Positions 8,947 to 16,163 of a stretch of DNA of 64,000 nt are shown here, piece after piece. Position numbers and translations under genes: made by a program. This stretch comes from Lacticaseibacillus jixianensis (GTDB taxonomy: Bacteria > Bacillota > Bacilli > Lactobacillales > Lactobacillaceae): assembly GCF_003946485.1 (NCBI RefSeq), contig NZ_RHOJ01000001.1, positions 179,999-243,998 of the forward strand, written 5' to 3'. The notes under the pieces were generated by a model that did not search any database, was not told the origin of the DNA, and was given only the letters and a program-made list of their open reading frames with translations. Numbering within the stretch: position 1 is the first letter of the stretch; each line of letters opens with the position of its first letter.

Positions 8947-10155
8947 ATGAAAATTTCCAAAGCCTTATCAGTGATCGCGGTGGCTGCACTGCTTAGTGCC
9001 GGCACCTTAAGTACCAGCACAACAGTTTCAGCTGATTCCGTCAGCGACGCGAAGAGCGCCGTTTCCAAGAACCAATCAGCCACGGCGACCCTCGTTGAGA
9101 AGTTGCAGGACGCCCAAAACAACGTGACGAAGATCAACAACCAGATCTCAGACACGATGATCTCCCTGCAGAAGACGCAGGCCAGCATCGATGCCACTCA
9201 GGCCAAGATCGCGGCCTATGCGGTTCAGATTGACAAGGCGACAGCCGAGGTCAAGACGCGCAAGACCGTTCTGAAAAAGCAACTCGTCTCCCTGCAAAAA
9301 CAGGTCGGCGATTCGGTGACCGGCAACGTGTACATGGACTTCATGCTGAACGCCAAAGATCTCTCCGATTTGATTTCCCGCGGTTTTACCGTTAACAAAC
9401 TGAACCAGGCCAGTCAAGAAGCACTGACGGCCGTTCAGCAGGCGAAGGCCAAGGTGGCCTCACTCAAGGCGGAGCAGGAAACCAAAAAGCAGCAGCTCAC
9501 GGCGAACAAGGCTAAGCTGGTTGCCGACAAGAGCAAGCTTGAAACCATGAAGGCCAGCGCCACCAAGCAGGCCAAGGATCTGACGAGCCAGATCAACGCC
9601 AACAAAGCAAAGCTCACAGACCTGAAGAACAGCGTGTCCCAAGCCACGGCTGCCGCGGCTGCCGCGCTGGTCGCTCAGGCTAATGCTGCTAAGGCTGCCG
9701 CTGCGCCGGCCGCAACCAGCCATCGCGCTGCTAGTGCCGCTACTGCGAAGAGCACGGTCGTTCGCGTCAATAACAACACGCCGGCCCCAAGCGTTTCCTA
9801 TGGTAATGGCAGCAAGTCCGGTTTCGTTGCCGCGGCCCTTGGCCAAATGGGCAAGCCGTACGTGTGGGCGGCTGCTGGGCCTTCCGCGTTTGACTGCTCC
9901 GGGCTGGTCGTTTACGCCGCTAAGCTCTCTGGTCTTGGCAGCCTGCCTCACCAGGCTTCACAGCTGCAACGCATCGGCAGCCCCGTTTCCTTGGGCAACC
10001 TGCAGCCAGGCGACCTGCTTTTCTGGGGTGCCCCAGCCTACCACGTCGCGATCTACATCGGCGGCGGTCAGTTTGTCCACGCGCCGAACCCGGGCCAGTC
10101 AGTCACCACGCAAAGTGTTGGTTCCTGGACCCCGACGAACGCACGCCGGATCTAA
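8947..10155 (+). CDS. Secreted peptidoglycan hydrolase, coiled coil plus NlpC/P60 (paralogue)
   Basis: 402 residues, same plan as the gene before it: signal peptide (about 1-32, ending TVSADS), coiled coil (about 35-240), Ala/Thr-rich linker, NlpC/P60 domain with FDCSGLVVY (Cys), YHVAIYIGGG (His) and QFVHAP. ATG 8947 is preceded by GAGGAG 10 bases away; the frame extends upstream but without a better site. The stretch FMLNAKDLSDLISRGFTVNK is shared with the paralogue, so duplication is recent or under strong constraint. It likely acts as a surface D,L-endopeptidase in growth or separation. Own promoter with WalR box; terminator at 10182. Confidence 0.92.
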   Translation: MKISKALSVIAVAALLSAGTLSTSTTVSADSVSDAKSAVSKNQSATATLVEKLQDAQNNVTKINNQISDTMISLQKTQASIDATQAKIAAYAVQIDKATAEVKTRKTVLKKQLVSLQKQVGDSVTGNVYMDFMLNAKDLSDLISRGFTVNKLNQASQEALTAVQQAKAKVASLKAEQETKKQQLTANKAKLVADKSKLETMKASATKQAKDLTSQINANKAKLTDLKNSVSQATAAAAAALVAQANAAKAAAAPAATSHRAASAATAKSTVVRVNNNTPAPSVSYGNGSKSGFVAAALGQMGKPYVWAAAGPSAFDCSGLVVYAAKLSGLGSLPHQASQLQRIGSPVSLGNLQPGDLLFWGAPAYHVAIYIGGGQFVHAPNPGQSVTTQSVGSWTPTNARRI

Positions 10156-10181
10156 ACCAGTAAACATTCACTCAAATTGGA

Positions 10182-10206
10182 GTCGGCCGCAGGGTCGGCT
10201 TTTTTC
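10182..10206 (+). terminator. Rho-independent terminator
   Basis: Stem AGTCGGCC / GGGTCGGCT (two wobble pairs) followed by six T, downstream of the second NlpC/P60 gene. Confidence 0.75.
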
Positions 10207-10240
10207 ATGACCTAGTTTAAGGTAAAATGGGCTTATTCAA

Positions 10241-10287
10241 TTGGCGCCAGTGCCGCTGCACCGCTAGACGTGGGGGGCTGGCGCCCA
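10241..10287 (+). other. Inverted repeat in the 5' leader of the guanylate-kinase-like gene
   Basis: GGCGCCAG near 10242 can pair with CTGGCGCC near 10280, across about 30 bases. A TAAAAT -10 element lies at 10222, so the hairpin would be at the start of the transcript, just before the ribosome binding site. Role unknown. Confidence 0.4.
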
Positions 10288-10303
10288 CAAGGAGAACTGA
10301 CGC

Positions 10304-10876
10304 ATGCGGCACAAACTGATCGTGATCACCGGGGCGACGGGCACCGGGAAAACGACTGTCTCTTCCTATCTGACAAAGCAGTACGGGGTGGACCGCGTCA
10401 TGACCCACACGACGCGGCCAAGGCGGCCTGGTGAAGTTGACGGGGTGGATTACTACTTCGAGACGCCTGCCAGCTTTGCCGCGAACCACTATATTGAGCA
10501 CGTGACGTACGCCGGCTACGAGTACGGCAGCTCGCGCGAATCGTTGGCCCGGTCGTTTGCCAAGGCCGATTTTGCCAGCATTGTCCTTGATACCGCGGGG
10601 GCCATCACCTATGCCCGCGAGCTGGGAGACCAAATCGCGGTGCTGTATCTGACGATCGAGGACCCCACGATCCTCAAGCAGCGCCTGTTGGCCCGCGGGG
10701 ATCCCGAGGCGATGGTGCAGCAACGGTTGGCTTCGGCGGAGTACAAGCGGGATCTGCAGCTGCCGGCCGCTTTGAAGCCGGTGGCAACGGTCATCAAGAA
10801 TGACGATTGGCCCGCGGCCTGCAAGCAGATCGATGCGTTTATGGCGGCACTGCGCGGTGGCGCCATGGCTGATTGA
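10304..10876 (+). CDS. Guanylate kinase-like P-loop protein
   Basis: 190 residues. P-loop GATGTGKTT at 10-18, then MTHTTRPRRPGEVDGVDYYF, the GMP-binding signature of guanylate kinases, and a lid region with LLARGD. These enzymes phosphorylate GMP to GDP. Sequence around the lid and the C-terminus is more divergent than in housekeeping Gmk proteins (about 205 residues), and the gene stands alone rather than with rpoZ, so it may be a second, specialised guanylate kinase. Start ATG 10304 with AAGGAG upstream. It is followed by the Fur-family gene after 67 bases with a separate promoter. Confidence 0.8.
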   Translation: MRHKLIVITGATGTGKTTVSSYLTKQYGVDRVMTHTTRPRRPGEVDGVDYYFETPASFAANHYIEHVTYAGYEYGSSRESLARSFAKADFASIVLDTAGAITYARELGDQIAVLYLTIEDPTILKQRLLARGDPEAMVQQRLASAEYKRDLQLPAALKPVATVIKNDDWPAACKQIDAFMAALRGGAMAD

Positions 10877-10905
10877 ATTGAAGCGGCCCGTGTGGTAGAC
10901 TGACC

Positions 10906-10927
10906 TAAATCGTAATCAGTCCGATTA
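10906..10927 (+). promoter_or_regulatory. Zur-type operator
   Basis: The left half AAATCGTAATC matches the Firmicute Zur box exactly and the right half (AGTCCGATTA) matches with two changes. It sits right after an extended -10 element (TAGACT at 10896-10901), where a bound repressor would block transcription of the regulator gene. Confidence 0.6.
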
Positions 10928-10943
10928 ACCAAGGGAGGCTATC

Positions 10944-11375
10944 ATGTCGCAAGCAACTATCGCCATCGAGAAAATGAAGCAAAGCGGGATGCGGGTCACT
11001 AAGCAGCGCCGCGCCTTGGTCGCTTATTTAGATCAAAGCGGTAAGTTCGTGCCGGTGACCCAGCTTGATTCCTATATGCGCGGGCAGTACCCAGGGCTGT
11101 CGCACGACACGATTTACCGCAACGTCAAGGCGTTTGAGCAGCTAGGGATCCTGGAAAGCGACGTGGAAAACGAGCAGGCGATCGTTAAGCTCCAGTGTGA
11201 TTTCCAGCATCCTCACCACCACCACTTCATCTGCACCAATTGTCACCGCGTGCAGGAGGTCAAGATGTGTCCCCTTGGTTACTTCGAAAACCAGCTGCCA
11301 GGAGCGAAGATCGCTAGTCATAATTTTGAGCTATACGGGCTCTGCGCTGACTGCGCAAAAAAGCTCGGCAAATAA
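10944..11375 (+). CDS. zur: Fur-family metal regulator, probably Zur
   Basis: 143 residues. N-terminal winged helix (RVTKQRRALVAYL, then SHDTIYRNVKAFEQLGIL as recognition region) and a C-terminal metal/dimer domain with a run of histidines HPHHHHFICTNC, and a structural zinc site formed by CTNC and CADC. Fur-family members repress metal-uptake genes when loaded with metal. The zinc call rests mainly on the Zur-like box in its own promoter (10906-10927); Fur or PerR cannot be ruled out from the protein alone. Start ATG 10944 with GGGAGG upstream. Monocistronic with a terminator at 11377. Confidence 0.8.
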   Translation: MSQATIAIEKMKQSGMRVTKQRRALVAYLDQSGKFVPVTQLDSYMRGQYPGLSHDTIYRNVKAFEQLGILESDVENEQAIVKLQCDFQHPHHHHFICTNCHRVQEVKMCPLGYFENQLPGAKIASHNFELYGLCADCAKKLGK

Positions 11376-11377
11376 CC

Positions 11378-11405
11378 GAATCCCGCCAGTGTGCGGGATT
11401 TTTTG
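11378..11405 (+). terminator. Rho-independent terminator
   Basis: Stem AATCCCGC / GCGGGATT with loop CAGTGT and a T run, after the Fur-family gene. Confidence 0.88.
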
Positions 11406-11545
11406 TCAATAACGTCGCCTGCGCATTGCCACCCTGCAGTCTTTCGCCCAGCGCAATTTTGGGCGGCTTTCGGGATTCTTAACCGGCGAGCGGGCTAGTT
11501 TACGTTAGAATCAGAGTATCAACGCTTGGGCAAGGAGGACTTCAC

Positions 11546-11998
11546 ATGGCTTATCGAACGCCGCCGCTGCTGTCGCCAGCGGCCATCGTGTCACTGATCG
11601 TCTTGATCAGCGGCTATAATTGGATCAATAATGCCGTCGACCCGACGAGCACGCCGAAATCACCGGCGGCCCAAAGCTCACTGATTTCCAGTATCAAGGA
11701 GCAAAAGGCCAGCAGTGCCACTTCAGCCAGCACCCCTAGTCGGCCGGCTTCATCGAGCAGTAGTGCGGCGTCAAGCCAATCGGCGCCTGCGGCATCGTCT
11801 TCCAGTGCGACCACGCAGGACAAGGCGGCAACGTCGGAGAGCCGCACGAGCGCTTCGGGCAACGAGACTGCTAAGGACAGTCCGCACGCCAGCAGCAGTA
11901 GCAGTGTGACCAGCGCTAGCGCCAGCTCAAGTACGACTAGCAGTGCGGATGCAGACGCCGCGAATGATGGTGCTGCGACCGCACCGGCGGGGAGGTGA
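11546..11998 (+). CDS. Membrane-anchored Ser/Ala-rich low-complexity protein
   Basis: 150 residues. One N-terminal hydrophobic segment (about 11-24, PAAIVSLIVLISGY) is followed by about 120 residues made almost wholly of Ser, Ala, Thr, Pro and Asp. There is no lipobox and no LPXTG. It looks like an anchored extracytoplasmic stalk, possibly glycosylated, or a cleaved secreted protein. Start ATG 11546 behind AAGGAGG. The stop is 4 bases before the next start, so both genes form one unit and the products may act together at the membrane. No family recognised. Low-complexity repeats make homology searches unreliable. Confidence 0.7.
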   Translation: MAYRTPPLLSPAAIVSLIVLISGYNWINNAVDPTSTPKSPAAQSSLISSIKEQKASSATSASTPSRPASSSSSAASSQSAPAASSSSATTQDKAATSESRTSASGNETAKDSPHASSSSSVTSASASSSTTSSADADAANDGAATAPAGR

Positions 11999-12002
11999 CC
12001 GC

Positions 12003-12830
12003 ATGCTAACGGCATTAGACATTCTCAACCGACTGCTTGGGTACTTCAACATCCAAGATAAGGCCAAGGGTAAGGCGTTTACGGTCGTGGCCGGGCTCGC
12101 CAATTTTTACATCCTGTACCTCGCCATTTCGTGCCTGCGCTATCAGGGGTATCGGCTGCGCGGCGCCTTGTTTTTGCTCCTGTTCTTCGTGTTTCTGTAC
12201 TTCATCGTCTTGAACGCGGTCTATTACTACACGGACAAGACCGTGCCGTTTGATCTTTCACCCAAGGTGGAGCGCCTGCTTGGCGGCAACCAGGAGCACC
12301 TGAAGGCCGCAGAACGAGCACTGACGGCGGGGCCGCAGACCGGGGCGGCCAGCGGCGTGTTTGCCGATCAGCAGCTGCTGCCCACGACGGTGATCACGAG
12401 CCCGGCGCAGCAGGCGGCGCTCGATCAGCTGGTGCGCCAGCTGGTCGCGACCGGGGTGATGAGCTTGAATTACCAAGGACTAGACGAGCGGGCGGTACTG
12501 CACGTCGCACGCCAGACCCACGCGCCAGTGGCGGCCATGGGCGCGCCCGTGGAGCTGCCCTACTTTCGGCTGAGCGAAGAGCAAGGCCGATTGCTCGTGT
12601 ACGGCGGCTTAAATGCCCTCAAGCCGCTGGCACTTGGGGAGATCACGCGGGTCGGGCTGATGCCGGTCAAGGCCGCCCAAAAGGACTACCGGCTAGCGGC
12701 CGCCCATGTCCTGATTCAGGGTGGTGAGAGCAAACGGCCGGGCCGTGCCGGGCTTTTGACCGAACACCAGCCATACACACTGCGGGTCCAAATCGCTTAC
12801 ACCCCGCGGGAAAATGTGACATCCAAATAA
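12003..12830 (+). CDS. Membrane protein with C-terminal soluble domain (DUF6681-like)
   Basis: 275 residues from ATG 12003, chosen for GGGGAGGTG 6 bases upstream. Two close membrane segments (about 27-45 FTVVAGLANFYILYLAISCL and 53-76 GALFLLLFFVFLYFIVLNAV) are followed by a soluble domain of about 195 residues that holds no catalytic motif I know. The N-terminal pattern (LDILNRLLGYFNIQDKAKGK, then two hydrophobic segments) reminds me of an uncharacterised lactobacillar membrane family, which I recall as DUF6681; this needs a profile search. Co-transcribed with the Ser-rich protein before it. Function unknown. Confidence 0.65.
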   Translation: MLTALDILNRLLGYFNIQDKAKGKAFTVVAGLANFYILYLAISCLRYQGYRLRGALFLLLFFVFLYFIVLNAVYYYTDKTVPFDLSPKVERLLGGNQEHLKAAERALTAGPQTGAASGVFADQQLLPTTVITSPAQQAALDQLVRQLVATGVMSLNYQGLDERAVLHVARQTHAPVAAMGAPVELPYFRLSEEQGRLLVYGGLNALKPLALGEITRVGLMPVKAAQKDYRLAAAHVLIQGGESKRPGRAGLLTEHQPYTLRVQIAYTPRENVTSK

Positions 12831-13133
12831 CTAAATTTGCGTCGAACCAAATATCTGGTAGAATTATTTTATGGATATGATAATTCTCGTCCCTGGCCCG
12901 GCGCTTTTGTTTACCCGGAAACGTTCGTTATTGCTCGCTGACCGGGGTCCGTGGCCGCCCGGAAGAAAACGCATTTTGGGTTCGTAAAGTGTTGGCCAGT
13001 AAGGATTTTCACTCCACCCGCGAGTCAAGACAGGCGATTTGCAAGCGCATTTTCTTGCATCTGCCCTGCCGGACGCGGTAATCTAGACGCAAGCAGTGCG
13101 CACCTAATTGATTTGCGTAAAGGGGGAATTGCG
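12831..13133 (+). promoter_or_regulatory. Leader region of the glutamine-type ABC operon
   Basis: 300 bases without a convincing gene. A possible promoter (TTGCGT at 12838, TAGAAT about 16 bases on) lies near its start, giving a leader of about 260 bases. It contains a hairpin with TTGCAAG/CTTGCA arms (about 13037-13065) and an ACGCAA...TTGCGT inverted repeat that ends right before the AAAGGGGG ribosome binding site of glnQ. No known riboswitch class is recognised. Confidence 0.4.
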
Positions 13134-13871
13134 ATGTCAATGATCGAATTTCACGACGTCGAGAAATACTATGGAAAGTTTCACGCCTTAAAAAACATCA
13201 ACCTGACGATCGATCGTGGTGAAGTCGTGACCATCATCGGGCCTTCGGGGTCAGGTAAGAGCACCTTACTCCGAACGATTAACGGCTTGGAACGTATCAC
13301 GTCCGGTCAGTTGATCGTCAACGATTTTGATCTTGCGGATAAAAAGACCGATATGAACCGCATTCGCAAGAACGTCGGCATGGTCTTTCAGCACTTCAAT
13401 CTCTACGCAAACAAAACGGTGCTCGAAAACATCACGCTTGGCCCAACGCTGGTGCTGAAGGCCGATAAAGAGAAGGCCAAGAAGGAAGCCATGGACTTGC
13501 TCGACATGGTCGGCCTGGCCGACCAGGCGCCCAAGCTGCCGGCCGCGCTTTCTGGTGGGCAAAAGCAGCGCGTGGCCATCGCCCGGTCTTTGGCGATGAA
13601 TCCGCGGGCCATTTTGTTCGATGAGCCGACGTCTGCGCTGGATCCGGAAATGATCGGCGACGTGCTCGACGTCATGCAAAAAATCGCCAAGCAGGGCATG
13701 ACCATGGTCGTGGTCACTCACGAAATGGGCTTTGCCAAGCGGGTTGGCGATCGCATCGTCTTTATGGCGGATGGGCAGATCCTCGAGGATTCAAAGGACG
13801 TTACCGGTTTCTTCGATCACCCAAAGGAGCCGCGGGCGCAGGAATTCATCAGCAAGATCTTGAACCACTAG
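13134..13871 (+). CDS. glnQ: Polar amino acid (glutamine-type) ABC importer, ATPase
   Basis: 245 residues. Walker A GPSGSGKST, Q-loop MVFQHFNLY, signature LSGGQKQRVAIARSL, Walker B ILFDEPTSALD and switch histidine VVTHEMGF, all in the order of GlnQ-type ATPases. It powers uptake of an amino acid by the two permeases encoded downstream. The frame is open upstream from 12951, but ATG 13134 has AAAGGGGG in the right place and gives the usual family length. Next gene follows after 11 bases. The substrate (glutamine, glutamate or another polar amino acid) is inferred from family resemblance only. Confidence 0.92.
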   Translation: MSMIEFHDVEKYYGKFHALKNINLTIDRGEVVTIIGPSGSGKSTLLRTINGLERITSGQLIVNDFDLADKKTDMNRIRKNVGMVFQHFNLYANKTVLENITLGPTLVLKADKEKAKKEAMDLLDMVGLADQAPKLPAALSGGQKQRVAIARSLAMNPRAILFDEPTSALDPEMIGDVLDVMQKIAKQGMTMVVVTHEMGFAKRVGDRIVFMADGQILEDSKDVTGFFDHPKEPRAQEFISKILNH

Positions 13872-13882
13872 GAGGGAAGACT

Positions 13883-14710
13883 ATGGCTAAACGAATTCGT
13901 CAGTTTGGCGTCTTACTCGCAGGTCTGACCTTGCTGCTGCTGATCAGCGCGTGCGGCAAGCCGGTGGCCGATAGCGATGCCCTTGCCCGCGCGCAGCAGA
14001 CCGGCAAAATCGTCTGGGGCGTGAAGGCCGACACTAGGCTTTTCGGCTTGATGAACACCAAGACCGGCAAAATCGAAGGCTTTGAGGTCGACATGGCCAA
14101 GGCGCTGACCAAGCAGATCTTGGGTCAAAGCGGCAAGGCGGAGCTGACTCAGATCACCTCCGACACGCGGGTGCCGATGCTGAAGGCCGGCAACGTGGAC
14201 GCCGTGATCGGCACGATGTCCATCACGCCTGACCGGCAGAAAGTGCTGAATTTTTCCAAGAGCTACTTCAGCGCCGGCCAGTCGCTGCTGGTGCCCAAGG
14301 GCAGCAAGATCCATTCCGTTAAGGACCTGAAGCAGGGCACTTCGGTGATTGGGGTCCAAGGCTCTAATTCCGTTGACAACATTAAAAAAGCGGCCCCGGC
14401 GGCGCGGGTGCTGCAGCTTGCCGACTATTCGCAGGCGTTCACCGCGCTCAAGTCGCATCAGGGCGACGCGTTGACCACCGACAATGGCATCCTGTACGGG
14501 ATGTCTCAGCAGGACCCCAGCTACGTCGTGGTGGGCGGCACTTTTACCACTGAGCCGTACGGGATCGCGATGAACAAGGGGCAGGATCGCCTGACCAAGG
14601 CGATGAACAAGGCCTTAGATCAGCTGGATAAAAATGGGACCTACGAGCGGCTGCTGAAGAAATGGTTCAGTGACGTGCCTGGCTTTGATGTGAAGGAGGT
14701 GCACCCATGA
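13883..14710 (+). CDS. glnH: Amino acid ABC importer, substrate-binding lipoprotein
   Basis: 275 residues. Lipoprotein signal with lipobox LISAC (Cys at about 25) anchors it outside the membrane. The SBP_bac_3 fold is visible: VWGVKADTRLFG at the start of lobe 1, EGFEVDMAKALTKQ, then ISDTR-like TSDTRVPMLKAGNVDAVIGTMSITPDRQKV, which is the ligand-binding region with the Arg and Asp that hold the amino acid backbone. It delivers substrate to the permeases. Its 3' end overlaps the first permease gene by 4 bases (ATGA), indicating translational coupling. Confidence 0.92.
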   Translation: MAKRIRQFGVLLAGLTLLLLISACGKPVADSDALARAQQTGKIVWGVKADTRLFGLMNTKTGKIEGFEVDMAKALTKQILGQSGKAELTQITSDTRVPMLKAGNVDAVIGTMSITPDRQKVLNFSKSYFSAGQSLLVPKGSKIHSVKDLKQGTSVIGVQGSNSVDNIKKAAPAARVLQLADYSQAFTALKSHQGDALTTDNGILYGMSQQDPSYVVVGGTFTTEPYGIAMNKGQDRLTKAMNKALDQLDKNGTYERLLKKWFSDVPGFDVKEVHP

Positions 14711-15351
14711 TCAACATTTTCACCACTAACTTTGGCCCGCTGATTTCTGGGCTGGGCTACACGCTGCTATCTTCAATCATTGCGCTGGTGGCCAGTTTGA
14801 TCATCGGCACCGTCTTCGCGCTGCTGGAGATCTCCCACAAAAAATGGGTGCGCGTGATCGGCAAGGCCTACGTGGAGTTCATTCGCAACATTCCGCTGCT
14901 GGTCATCACGATGGCATTTTACGTGATCGTCCCGCAGTTCATCGTGCAGATGGACGGCTTCACCGCCGGCACCATCGGGCTGACGATTTACACCTCGGCC
15001 TTCATTGCTGAAACGGTGCGGGCCGGCATCGGGGCGGTACCTGTCGGCCAGATGGAAGGGGCCCGCAGCAACGGGCTCACTTACACGCAGGCCATGGTGC
15101 AGATCGTTTTTCCCCAGGCCATCAAGATCGTGGTGCCATCGCTAGGGAACCAGTTCATCAACCTGGTCAAAAATTCCAGTGTGCTGGCCTTCGTCGCCGG
15201 CTTTGACCTGATGTACCAGGGCAAGCTGATCGCGGCGGCCACCTTCAACACCTTTGACACCTACCTCGTGGTCGGGGTCTTGTACCTGGTGGTCACGATG
15301 CCGATGTCGTACGCGATGCGGTACCTTGAAAAACACTGGTCACGGGCCTAG
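14707..15351 (+). CDS. glnM: Amino acid ABC importer, permease 1
   Basis: 214 residues with about five membrane segments (first at about 13-37). The HisM-type coupling helix region is present: AEIVRAG-like AETVRAGIGAVPVGQMEGARSNGLT, which docks on the ATPase. It forms the membrane channel with the second permease encoded next. Overlaps glnH by 4 bases; the gap to permease 2 is 18 bases with GGGAGG. The order ATPase, binding protein, two permeases is the usual glnQHMP layout in lactobacilli; which of the two permeases is M or P is a naming choice. Confidence 0.9.
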   Translation: MINIFTTNFGPLISGLGYTLLSSIIALVASLIIGTVFALLEISHKKWVRVIGKAYVEFIRNIPLLVITMAFYVIVPQFIVQMDGFTAGTIGLTIYTSAFIAETVRAGIGAVPVGQMEGARSNGLTYTQAMVQIVFPQAIKIVVPSLGNQFINLVKNSSVLAFVAGFDLMYQGKLIAAATFNTFDTYLVVGVLYLVVTMPMSYAMRYLEKHWSRA

Positions 15352-15369
15352 AAGGGAGGACGAACGCAT

Positions 15370-16023
15370 ATGCAAAACTTTATTGATGCTTATTCTGCGG
15401 TTAACCTGTCCTACCTCCTGCGCGGCCTGTGGGTCACCGTCGAGGTGTCGGTGGTCTCGATCTTTTTCAGCTTTATCATCGGGACGCTGCTTGGGGTGGC
15501 GCGGTACGTGAAGATCAAGTACTTTAGCGCGATCGTCGGGTTCATCATTGATCTGATCCGGAACTTACCGCTGCTGTTGATCTTGTTTTTCACTTACTTT
15601 GCCCTGCCTAACATCGGTATCCGGCTGTCCGTGGTGCCCGCGTCGATCATTGCCATGACGGTCTTTGAATCGGCCATGCTGGCGGAGATCATCCGCTCGG
15701 GGATCGGCGCCGTGCCGATCGGGCAGATGGAGGCGGCCCGCAGCAACGGGATGACCTATTCGCAGGCGATGCTGCAGATCATCTTGCCGCAAGCCTTTAA
15801 GAAAATGATCCCGCCGCTGGTGTCGCAGTTCATTTCGCTGGTGAAGGACACCAGTCTGGCGACCATCATTCTGCTGCCGGAGCTGACGCAGCACGCGCAG
15901 ATCATCTACGGGCAAAACGTCAACTACACGATCCCGATGTTCGTGGCCCTGGCGCTTTTGTACTTCATCGTTAACTACGCGCTGTCGGTGGGCTCGCACG
16001 TCATTGATCGCAAGCTGAACTGA
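15370..16023 (+). CDS. glnP: Amino acid ABC importer, permease 2
   Basis: 217 residues, about five membrane segments, same family as permease 1. Coupling region AEIIRSGIGAVPIGQMEAARSNGMT. The two permeases share this block almost exactly and probably pair as a heterodimer. Start ATG 15370 with AGGGAGG upstream. Last gene of the four-gene operon; a strong terminator follows at 16043. Confidence 0.9.
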   Translation: MQNFIDAYSAVNLSYLLRGLWVTVEVSVVSIFFSFIIGTLLGVARYVKIKYFSAIVGFIIDLIRNLPLLLILFFTYFALPNIGIRLSVVPASIIAMTVFESAMLAEIIRSGIGAVPIGQMEAARSNGMTYSQAMLQIILPQAFKKMIPPLVSQFISLVKDTSLATIILLPELTQHAQIIYGQNVNYTIPMFVALALLYFIVNYALSVGSHVIDRKLN

Positions 16024-16042
16024 CCAAGTGAATGAGTCCTGA

Positions 16043-16075
16043 GCAACGTCGCCTTCTCATGAAGGCGGCGTTTTA
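16043..16075 (+). terminator. Rho-independent terminator
   Basis: Stem CGTCGCCTTC / GAAGGCGGCG with loop TCAT and a T run; ends the ABC operon. Confidence 0.85.
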
Positions 16076-16163
16076 ATGTGGAGCAAATGAAATTCAAATG
16101 TCAATGTTTTCACTTAAAAATGTATGCGCTATACTTGCCCCAATGTGAGCAAGGAGGTAAACA

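Noticed and set aside
12900..13120. Known riboswitch in the glnQ leader
   Set aside because: Hairpins exist, but none of the conserved elements of glutamine, T-box, SAM, lysine or glycine riboswitches could be found.
16084..16140. CcpA cre site before the GH38 gene
   Set aside because: The best match (TGTCAATGTTTTCA) differs from consensus at two core positions, including the central CG.
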